From Heterocephalus glaber (Eukaryota > Chordata > Mammalia > Rodentia > Bathyergidae), in NCBI RefSeq assembly GCF_000247695.1, contig NW_004624795.1, forward strand, positions 3,669,047-3,733,046: 64,000 nt of DNA, read 5' to 3'. The notes under the pieces were generated by a model that saw only the letters and a list, made by a program, of their open reading frames with translations, was not told the origin of the DNA and ran no database searches. The position numbers and the translations under genes are program-made. This document shows positions 33,584 through 43,480 of the stretch, piece after piece (the stretch's first letter is position 1; each line of letters begins with the position of its first letter).

Positions 33584-34961
33584 GAAAGGAAAGGAGGGAG
33601 GTCGGGAGGTCAGGTCCACCGCTCCAAGTACAGAAAGGAGACGGGCCCAGGGCCACGCAGCTGGGAGAGGCCTGGCAACAGCCACAAGGAGGAAGAAGCC
33701 CTGAGCTGCCGGCTGGATGCAGGGGCCAAGCAGGAACACCTTTCTCTTGAGCCATAAACTCAGCACTGACACCGTGAACCTGAGGTGCAGAAGAGACAGT
33801 GGCTCTAAGTCCCACCATGTGCCAGGGGTCCGCAGAACCTGCTGGTCACTGGCCTGGCTGGTCAGCCACTCACCAGTGCCTTTTAATCCTTCGAGGTGTG
33901 CTACAGCCCTGGTCTTTGTTGTTCTGGTATTCTGAGGGTCTTGCAAAGTTGCCCAGGCTGGCCTTGAACTTGGGATCCCGCCTCAGCCTCTCCAAGTGCT
34001 GCAATTACAAGTGTAAGGCACTGATGTCTATGCCTAAAGCCTCACTTTGTTAGTTTCATTCCCTTGTTCAGAGTCCTTCTCTGGTTACCACAGTTATGGG
34101 TTGAGAAGCAAAGTTCTTCACCTGACAACCAAGTACTTTAGGGTGAAAATTCTCACTGCGTGCTACGCTTAGTAAACCCTGGCCCCCACCTGGCCGACCT
34201 AATCAAGTCCCCAGCAACCCTAAATAGCTTTCCCAAGAGACCTCTACCCAGGAAGCACCCCAAGACATACCCTTCAAAGGTAGGGTGGCAGATGAAAGGC
34301 AGGACTCAGTGAAGTTCGAATTTCAAGTAAGCAGTGAGTATTGCACGGGATACTCTTACACTAAAAATCATTTCAATAAAATTCAAATTTATGGGATATG
34401 GTGCCACACACCTATGCTCCCAGCACTTGGGAGGCTGAGGCAGGGGGACTGTGAGTTTAACACCAACCTGGACTATATAGCAAGACTGTGTCTCCTAAAA
34501 AGTAAAACGAGATTCCCATTGAATGGGGCATCCTGCATTTTGTCAGTTGGCTCCAGCAATCCACCCCGGGAAGCTCCCCTGGCTCCCTCCCCTCCTAGCA
34601 ACCTGCAGCCTCTGGGTTGTGCCTTCAGAGCTCTCCTGGCATCCTGTGACAAGGTAAAGGGTCTCAGCTGGACATGCTGTGATCCCACCACTCAGGAGGC
34701 TGAGGCATGAGGACCGCTGCAGGTTCAAGGCTAGCTTGGGCCACATAGTGAGACCCTGTCTCAAACAAAAAGAAGGAAAAACATGTATATACGCACATGC
34801 ACATTTTTTTAATATTATGAAATTTTATTCAAATTATCTCTTTGGTAATCTTTTGTTTGTTTGCAACACCAGTGATCAAACTCAGGACCTTGCACTGTGA
34901 GGCAAGCACGGTGCCACTGAGCTAAACCCCCAGCCCCACATGCACACTTTTTTAAAAAATA
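33584..34961. other. Intergenic
   Basis: B1 (-) 33930-34025, B1 (+) 34396-34500, B1 (+) 34664-34775, ID (-) 34855-34940. Remainder unique, no gene recognised. Confidence 0.75.
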
Positions 34962-35212
34962 AATTTCATTTTATCCCATTTCCCCCCCAACCCCCCCCCA
35001 TGTACAAAAGCTCTGTTTCCATTTTTCCTTCTATTTTCACTGTTTTCTTGTCCCTCTATTCCTTTCTCCCTCCCTCCTCCCTTGTTCCCCTGCCCATTTG
35101 AACACTTTCTTCCCATTTCCCAACATCCATTATACACCTCAGTCCTTATTTCCACATTCAGTTTCTCACACCAGAAAAACAATGCCGTATCTAAACATGT
35201 GTGTCCAGGGCC
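34962..35212 (-). mobile_element. LINE-1 3' end, cut by the assembly gap
   Basis: Shares, in the same order and strand, the pyrimidine-rich 3' UTR segments of the copy at 36960-37460: atgtacaaaagctctgtttc, cccatttgaacactttcttc and tttctcacaccagaaaaaca. It stops where the N run begins. Confidence 0.75.
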
Positions 35213-35483
35213 NNNNNNNNNNNNNNNNNNNNNNNNNNNNNNNNNNNNNNNNNNNNNNNNNNNNNNNNNNNNNNNNNNNNNNNNNNNNNNNNNNNNNNNN
35301 NNNNNNNNNNNNNNNNNNNNNNNNNNNNNNNNNNNNNNNNNNNNNNNNNNNNNNNNNNNNNNNNNNNNNNNNNNNNNNNNNNNNNNNNNNNNNNNNNNNN
35401 NNNNNNNNNNNNNNNNNNNNNNNNNNNNNNNNNNNNNNNNNNNNNNNNNNNNNNNNNNNNNNNNNNNNNNNNNNNNNNNNNNN
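35213..35483. other. Assembly gap, 271 N
   Basis: Unresolved bases. The left edge lies inside a LINE-1 copy and the right edge inside the 3' end of an ID-type SINE (cctgggttcaatctgcagga), so the missing sequence is probably repeat. Confidence 1.
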
Positions 35484-35779
35484 CTGTGAAGCCCCTGGGT
35501 TCAATCTGCAGGACTGGAGGGAAAATCCTCAAATCTAATGAATGAGTGCCATCCTACCTACATAATGGGCGACCACACAGGGTAGGGATGTAAAAGTGTC
35601 TGTTTCCCGAAACCTTGCCAGGCACACACGTGTGTATATATACGTATGCGTACACAAGTGTAACCTTTTGGGGTTAAGACAGTTTCGCTGGGTAGCCCAG
35701 CCTGGCCTCTAGCGCCAGCCTCGGCCTACGGCGTGCTCCGAGCTGGCTGTCCTCCAGGTCTCAGTAGAACGCAGGCCTT

Positions 35780-36400
35780 CGGACCTAATCCCCGGCTCAG
35801 GCTCAAGGCCTGGCAAACGATGGCACCAAACACGTCGCGCGCGAGAGGGGAGAAGCTCACGTGTGCGGCAGCACCGCGTCAAGCATCTCAGTCTCAGTCC
35901 GGCTACCGACTGAGGTCCTTGACGAAATATTCAACCTCTCCGTGCCGGTTTCCCCAACAACCCCGGCCCTCCGCTGAGCTGCCGCGAGGGTCACACGGTT
36001 CTACCTGGCAACGCCGTCACAGTGATGACACTGGCTTCCGGCCCCGATGGACAATCATACCCAACCTCTGCCACTCCTGGGAGGACCGAGCACATCTCCA
36101 TCAGCCGGAGGCTCGGAGCCGCGTCCCGGGCTTGGGACTGTAGAGCATGCGCACTTCCTAGGACTAGCCCGGGAGAGACGATGGGCCCCGCCCCTCGTCG
36201 GCCCCGCCCCTTGGGTTGGTCCAGAACGGAGGCTGCGCACAACTCGCGCTGCAGCGGGGACCGGCGGGGCGGCCCTGCTCCCGGGCCCGCTGGCGATCAC
36301 GCCTTCTCCGGGCCCCTGGGAAGCGGGGCGTGCGGCCCGGCGCTGAGAGGGGCCCGTGCCGGGTGACAGCGTGTCTTTCGCGACACACAGAGGTCTAGCT
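35780..36400. promoter_or_regulatory. Orphan CpG island between FBXL20 and STAC2
   Basis: CpG-dense (for example cacgtcgcgcgcgag near 35830, and ccccgcccctcgtcggcccc near 36185), flanked by SINE-rich, CpG-poor DNA. It carries an NRF1-type GCATGCGC at 36145-36152, an adjoining ETS-type ACTTCC at 36153-36158, and two GCCCCGCCCC Sp1-type boxes within 36184-36210. These are typical of TATA-less housekeeping promoters. No conserved coding exon is recognisable here. A MIR-like piece lies at about 35900-35960. Confidence 0.6.
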
Positions 36401-36460
36401 CGCCTGTGTGGCCTGGGGCAAGTGACCTGACTGGTGCTGTGATTGTAAGAGGAATGATGA

Positions 36461-36630
36461 GGCCGGGCCTGTGGCAGCGCGCCTGGAGCCCCAACACTGA
36501 GCGCCTGAAGCAGGAGGGTCGCAAGTTCGAGCCCAGCCTAGGCAACTAGCGATTTAGCAAGAATCTCTCGGGGGGGGGGGGGGTAGCTCAGCCTGGAGAC
36601 TCTGGGTTCAATCCCAGTACCACAGGCACA
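36461..36630 (+). mobile_element. B1-ID composite SINE
   Basis: gaggccgggcctgtggcagc opens the left part. A run of 14 G (36569-36582) sits at the start of the right part, before gtagctcagcctggagactc. Confidence 0.7.
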
Positions 36631-36959
36631 CCCAGCGCAGGAAACGTGCAAACTCAAGGATCTGGAGGGAGGTCGACTCCCCCAAAGAAAGAGGAGAAGC
36701 GATTCTCCTTTGTTCATTCGACAACTCCCAAAGAAGCAGCAGGTCTGAGCGACAGCTACTACTGACTCTCAGAAGCCAAGTGGAAGTGCGAGGACACTGG
36801 CCGGCCTCCTTCCCCCAGCGCCTGTGGCAGCGACCCTGTGTGACCTGCGTTCCCCAGCGATTCGAACCGTGTCCAGGGTCACAACCTGGCGAGGAGTCGC
36901 CTGGGACCTGGGTCCCCTCCATCACCCAGGCCATCAGCGAGCGGCACACACCACCAGCC

Positions 36960-37460
36960 CTTTTTATTTTTTTGAAGCAACACATTTATTGGTACATTTT
37001 AGATATAAATAATAACATTCATCATAGGGAATTTGTACCAGTACGAGATATATCTTTCGTCTTTTTTCCCCCATTCTCCCCCACTTCAACCCCTCTTTCC
37101 CTCCTAATGTACAAAAGCTTTGTTTCCATTTTTCCCTCTATTTTCTCTTTTCTTCCCCACTTCTTTCCTTCCCCTCTCCCCTCTCCTTTGTTCTCCTCTC
37201 ATTTGAACATTTTCTTCCCATTTCTCAACATCTATTTTACATTTTAGTCCTTATTTCCACTTTTCATTTCTCACACCAGAGAAACAATCCAGTATTTAAA
37301 CGTGTGTGTCCAATTTATTTCACTGAAGAGTATGGTCTCTAGGTCCACCCATTTAGCTATAAATGTCTGAAGCTCATCCTTCTTGATGGCAGAGTAATAC
37401 TCCATTGTATAAAAAAACCCCACATCTTCTTAATCCATTTGTGGGTTGATGGGTATTTGG
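36960..37460 (-). mobile_element. LINE-1 3' end, 5'-truncated
   Basis: Antisense to the window. The motif gcagagtaatactccattgt, followed by cttcttaatccatttgtggg, is the reverse complement of the end of L1 ORF2 and the 3' region. Left of it is the pyrimidine-rich complement of the purine-rich L1 3' UTR. No L1 reading frame survives. Confidence 0.8.
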
Positions 37461-40400
37461 GGCCAGCCCTTTTTATTTTGCAGCAGGGTCTCACCAAACT
37501 GACCTCAGAGTTGCAATCCTCCTGCCTCAGCATCCAGTGGCTGGGATTACAGGTGTGGCTACCATGCCCACCTCAACATGACTACTCTTTTTTTTTTTTT
37601 GGTACGGGGGATCAAACTCGGGACCTTGCGCTTGTGAGGCAGGCAGCGGAACCACTGACCTAAATCCCCGGCCCAACATGACTATTCTTGAAGCCAAATG
37701 CAAGGTGTGTGTAAACAGTTGGTGCCGCACCATGTGTGTCCCCTGTCCCCTCCCATTGAGCCTCCCAGCTGCTAGGTGGGCACTGTACCAAGTCCTCAAA
37801 TTTTGTCCGAGTTGCAGGGAGGCACCTGGCCATCTCCCTGCCCCCACTCCATGGGACCTCCGGGTGCTGCTCAGCCAGGCACTAGTGCGGGAGTTCCGGG
37901 TGATGCCAGCATCGTGGCCCAGCAACCCAGGCCTTGGTCCTTCTTCTTCCCTTTCAAGCTTACCCCCAGGGCCCAGCCCCCAATCACCCCTCCTGTCCCC
38001 CTCTTATTTACCTGATGCCTCCCGGGGGTTCTGTGTCACGTGCTTGCTTCCTGACCTGGGCTGGAACCTCCTGCCCCACCCCCTTGCAGTCCCTTGCACA
38101 CCCTCTTCTGCCTGCTGTGAGGTGCACCCGAGGTCAGCTCAGAGGCCTCTGGCTTCCTGTGCCTCTTTTTTTTTTTTTTTTTTTTTGGTACCGGGGATTG
38201 AACTCGGGTCCTTGCACTTTCAAGGCAGGCAGCAGCAGAACCACTGAGCTAAATCCCTGGCCCCCCCCTTTTTTTTTTTGAGACAGGGACTCACTATGCA
38301 GTCCAGGCTGACCTTGAACTCACTGTGTATCCCGGACTGGCCTAGAATTTAAAGCAATCCTTCTGTCTCAGCCTCTTAGTAGCTGGGATTACAGGCGTGC
38401 AACACTCTGCCTGGATTCCTGTGCCTTCTGGATTGGGATTTACCAGAGGGCCTTGAATGCAGGCACTAGGTGCCAGGTTGCCCAGAAGCAACTTCTCAAA
38501 GGCCCGGCCCAGCCCTGCTTCCTGCATGGTCCCTGAACTCACTGTCCACTGTGGCTAGGCCTAGACCGCAGTAGCCTAGAGCACCCAAGGAGGAGCCCAT
38601 GCCCTCCACCAACCTTCCCTCCGAAAGCCAAGGGCTCTCCCTCACCTTGAGTCTGAGCGCTCACCTCTTCCTTCCCCGCTGCCCAGGCCCTACTCTCTGC
38701 TTCTGCCCCCTTCCTGAACAAGACCCTCACGGGAGACTTGGGGGCTCAGTGCTCATCTCCTCAAAATTCTAGCCCCTGCCCACCATGGCAACAGATGCTT
38801 TGTGAGTGGGGAGGAGGCATGGATCAGGTAGAGAAGCAGAGGTCAGGACAGGTTGGGGTCGAGGGGAGGACACCGGGGCCATGACAGATGTCAGTCTGTG
38901 TCCCCTGTGTCCCAAGCCTCAAGGAGAAAAGCAGCAGAGCAAGGGGAAGTCCTGGAGAAAGGGGCTCTCGATTTGAGGAGGAGGAAATGTCCCCGTCATG
39001 GGGACAGCCCTCCCAGCGAGCACTGGCTTTACAGTGGGCATGGGGGCAGCGGGGGGGGGGGCACATGCCAGGGTTCATGATGTTCCCCTCCAGGAAGCCT
39101 GGGGCATAGAGGCAAGGAACAGCTCACCCAGGGCAGGTTAGGGACAGTGCCATAGGCAGCAGGAGGGTGGCTCTACACCAGTGTCCCAAGTGCCAAGGGC
39201 TGGTGGCAGCAGCATGGGAGAGGGGGCTCCTCCAACCCCTGGGGACCTGGCTGTCCCAGATGCACGGCCGGGAAGTGTGTCAGGCGCTTGTGTAAGAGCC
39301 TGCTGAATTTCCGTAAAATCATAATGACCGCTGCCTCCCTCAGGTTGAGCTCCTCAAAGCACAGTCTGCCTCTGGGGCCCCAGGGGACGGGAAGATGGGG
39401 GTACAGGAGCAAGGCCAGGCCTACCAGGTGCGGAGAGCCCCACTGAGCATGGCCATGCACCAGGGGTGCGGACCCAGCTGGTCGAGAGGGGAGCCCACAC
39501 CCACCAAGCTGTCTTTGTTTTGACCCCTGCAGGGGCAGAGGCCACAGCACTGAGGATGTGGGAGGCATCTGGGAGAAAGGATGGCAGGAAAGAGATTCGA
39601 ACACTCACCCTGAGGGCCAGCCCTGGGTTGCCAACCCAGGGCTCTGCAGCCTTTGTGAATCTCAGATGCTGTAAGGACTGATGAAGGCTCTCCATCCAAG
39701 GGGCAGGAAAACTGCTTGCTGCTCCCTACCCAGAAAATGTTTATCTCCAAAATCTTTTCTTTTTTGGTACCGGGAATCAAAGTTGGGAACTTGCACTTGC
39801 AAGGCAGGTGGCAGAACCACTGAGCTAAATCCCTGGCCCCAAAATCTTTTTTTTTTAATACTAAGTCTTGAACCCAGGGCCTTTGCACTGAGCTATATCC
39901 CCAGCTGTTTTGTTTTGCTTGTCTTTTTTTTTCGTACCAGGGATTGAACTTGGGACCTTGCACTTTTCGAGGCAGGCATTGGAACAACTGAGCTAAATCC
40001 CCAGCCTTTTTTTTTTTTTTTTTTTTGAGCCAGAGCCTTGCTCAGTCACTAAGTTGAGAGCTTGGATCACAGTAGTGGGCACCACCTTCTGTTTTTCCTC
40101 CAAAACCTCCCCCAGCTTCAAGAGGTTCATGAACTCCCTGATGTTCAGCCACGAAGTACTAGGTTAACAATCCCTAAGAAGGTACGAATGTAGGAATGTA
40201 CGGGGTCAGGCCAGGGATTCAGCTCAGTGGTTCCGACGCCTGCCTTGAAAGTGCAAGGTCCACAGTTCGATCCCTGGTACCAAAAAAAAAGAATGTACTG
40301 GTGGGGTGATGGGCTGGGATTTAGCTCAGTGGTTCCACTGCCTGCCTCGCAAGTGCAAGGACCAGAGTTTGATCCCCAGTACCGAAAAAAGAAGAATGTA

Positions 40401-42829
40401 CGGGGTGAGGTGGTTGCACACCTGTAATTCCAGTTACTTAGGAGGGTGAGGCAGGAGGATTGAAAGTTTGAGCCCTGCCTGGGCAAGTTAGTGAGACCCT
40501 GCCTCAAAATAAAATAAAAACGGGCCGGGGATTTAGCACAGTGGTTCTGCTGCCTGCCTCGAAAAGCACAAGGACCCGAGTTTGATCCCCGGTACCAAAA
40601 AATAAATAAAATAAAAAAGCCTGGGAGTGTAGCTCAGTGGTAGAACACCCGACGTTCAATTTCCCAGTGGCACACACACACACACACACACACCTACAAG
40701 AACAATATCCACTTATTTTTTCTCACCCTGTCTGGCTCTTTCCATGTGTACTTGTTTCATCCTCCCGAGAACCCTGAGGTAAACCATCATTGCCACTACA
40801 GAATTTTCACCAACTCTTCATTCCTAATCCAGCTCTACCAATCTAAAAAGAAAGAAACCAGGCAGGGCAAGGTGGCAGATGCCTATAATCTCAGTATTGG
40901 GGATGGGGAGCAGACCCCTCCCTCCAGGTCTCTGAACAGGAAGGAAAGGACAGAGGCTGGACGAGGACCAGGGTCTCCGACTGCCCTCACCTCGTACCAC
41001 CTCTCTGTCCTGCTCCCTAGAGATTGGGACCCACTGTCACGGCCCTGGCTCTGCCACTTCGAGGGTGGGAGCCCTTCTCCAGCATGACCGCCACTTCCCT
41101 TGGGGAAGCTGCCTGGCTGCTCCTGCCCAGCCTCAGAGCTGCTGGAGTGGGCGTCCTCCACTCAGAGACAATGACTCAGACGCATTCTGGGGCCTGAGCT
41201 GACACACACAAGCTGCAGCCAGCAAGGACACCCAGAGGTCACAGGCCTCGGGCCCACTGCCAGATGGGCCCAATGTCCCCAAGGCCCACTGCCTTCCTGG
41301 CTTTCTTTGGTACCACAGGTTCCCCTGGGAATTCTTGCTGGGATGAGTAAAAGATGCTTCTCCTCAGTCCCCTGAGGACCAGCAGGCCCCAAATGGCCAA
41401 GCAGGGAAGATGTTTTTCTCTTTCTGCTTCAAGGAACGTGGTGGGAAGGCATAAGTCTCCCAAAAGAGAGGAGGAGGGAATGGGGCTTGCCTCACCTGCC
41501 TGCCTGCCTGGGCTGAGCCTGCCACCTCCCATTCTCCTGCAGCGAGGTCAGAATGGCGGAGGTGGCACGGTCCCCACCTTGCAGGAGAGGAAATCAAGGC
41601 TCCAGTCCACAGCTGCCCCAGCCTGCAGAGTAAATGGGAGGGGAATCTAAGGACTGGGAGCCCCAACTGTATGTAAGGGGCGTCCCTTCCAAGAAACTCT
41701 CCAACATAGGAGAAGGTCCTGAGGTCCCAGCCAGAGACAGAGGGAGGGTCTCCCGCCCCATCCCAGGATGCTCCTAGCACCCCAGCGCTGGAGCTGCTCA
41801 GGGAGAGGGAGGCCAGGCAGGGCTAGGAGATGGGCTTCCAGGAAGGCTGGGGTGAGGGCCTTCGGTGGGCTGGAGGGCTGAGAGCCACCTCTCCCAGGGA
41901 AGCTGGGAGTCAGGGGTGGGGAGGGGACCCTATTTCCACCGTGGACAAATAAATCTCTCCTCCTGGGCACAGAAACCTGGGCAGGGCTTCCAGGCTTGAG
42001 CTCATCCTGGAGAGGACAGAGATCCTGGGGTGGCTGGGGCTCCTGGAAAGGCAGGAGCCTGTGGACACCCCCAGCTCACCTCCCACCCACACCCAGGGAA
42101 GGGGTCTCTCACCACCACCCTGTGTCCCCCAGGTCCCTTCCCTTGGACAGGCTAAGAGCTGAAGCTGGGCAGAGAAGGGGCCTGGAGCTGGAGGAAGGGC
42201 GCCAGGGAATCGCCAGGCCTTGGAGGGAAGCTTCAGGCCAGGGAGGAGCATGAGAACTTCCTCCCCCAGGAATCCTGTCCCTGACAGACTCCACTTATGA
42301 CCTGGGGTGCTGGAGAGGCTGGCTGGAGACTTAAGTATGAAAGCGGGGCCCCTTCGCTGCCGAAGCCTCGACGCCGAGCCCGGAAAGGATTACGGTCCTG
42401 CTTGCCATCCTCCGGAAGGCTGGTCTGCCCTGGCTTTTGGTCCCTTGAGTTGTCTCTTGCCCTGCTCCATGGCCCAGGCTGTATGTATTTGTTTGCTTTT
42501 TGTTGTTTTGTTTTTGGTACCGGGGATCGAACTCGAGACCTTGCGCTTGCGAGGCAGGCGGGGGAACCACTGAGCTGAATCCCCGGCCCTTAGGGTGTCT
42601 GTGTTTGGAGAGACTCCTGGCATGCCGTTGAGGGGTAGCACGGGCCCCCATCCTTCCTCGTCAAGGTGCCGTATCCCTAATCTGCAGCATCAGGAAGTCC
42701 CAACTTCTTTTCCCTCTCAGGTATCCTGGTGCAGGTCCAAACTCAACGCATTTTCTACAACCTCAGCCCAGACTCCACGACGATGGTCCCCGTCCTCCTT
42801 CAATCATCCCCGGTTTTCCTTGTAAAACC
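37461..42829. other. Intergenic between the LINE-1 copy and STAC2
   Basis: B1 (-) 37475-37580, ID (-) 37588-37672, ID (-) 38166-38262, B1 (-) 38264-38410, ID (-) 39765-39838, older ID (-) 39843-39905, ID (-) 39922-40005, ID (+) 40205-40290 and 40310-40392, B1 (+) 40405-40520, ID (+) 40521-40615, older ID (+) 40618-40672, (CA)n 40671-40693, ID (-) 42502-42590. 38430-39760 and 40900-42480 are GC-rich unique DNA without a recognisable exon. Confidence 0.75.
40671..40693. repeat. (CA)n microsatellite
   Basis: About 11 CA units at the 3' tail of an ID-type SINE. Confidence 0.95.
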
Positions 42830-43480
42830 ACCTTCCCCCTGCAGGTCCCGCCCCCTACGGCCGAGCCCCCCAGGGCTCCGCCCCTCGCCCTCCTGGTCAC
42901 CGCGGCAGCCAATAGCAAAAAAGCTGATTTGCATGGCGACGCGGGGGGGGGGGGCGCGGGGCGGGGCCAGGCGACCTCCTAAATCAAAGTTGGGCAGCGG
43001 GGACTGGGCGGAGGGGCCGCCCGCGGGCCCGGTCGGGCCGGGCCGGGAGGGGCGCGATGGGCGGGCGCAGAGGACGCGGCAGGCCGGCTCGGACAGCTCG
43101 GCCGCCGCCCGGCTCGCTCGCGCCCGCCTCTCCGCATCCCCCATCCCGCACCGCCTGCATCCTCTGCGGACCCTCGGTCCCTGCGCCCCAGGTCCCCGCA
43201 ACTTTTCCCGCTCGCGCCCCGGGGTGAGGGCTGCTGTGCCCGGGCGGGGTCCCCCTGGGGGTCCTGGGGGAAGATCCCCGAGGGGGTGGCGGGGTTCCTG
43301 AGACCCCTGCCGTCGGGGCCCGACCCTGTCCTCGACCATGACCGAGATGAGCGAGGAGAACAAGCCCGAGGACGCGGCCGCCCGCAGCCCCCCGGGGACT
43401 GGGTCCGCGCCCCAGGAAACCAAGGTAACTGGGGAGCCCAAGGCCTGAATGCCCGGGCGCCCCGGCCACGCGGAGGTCTC
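42830..43480 (+). promoter_or_regulatory. STAC2: STAC2 promoter and 5' UTR CpG island
   Basis: Strong CpG island ending at the first coding exon. It contains CCAAT at 42909-42913, an octamer ATTTGCAT at 42927-42934, a run of 12 G at 42943-42954 and several GGGCGG-type boxes (42955-43080). No TATA box at a sensible distance. The start site is probably between about 42970 and 43200, inferred from the island and the start codon at 43338. Confidence 0.75.
43338..43424 (+). CDS. STAC2: STAC2 coding exon 1
   Basis: 29 codons from [14 protein letters not shown] to APQETK, donor gtaact, phase 0. The start context is cgaccATGa. One residue shorter than the human N-terminus as I remember it. Confidence 0.95.

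Noticed and set aside
35082..35545. Open frames across the 271-N gap
   Set aside because: Consist of unknown residues; no coding evidence on either side.
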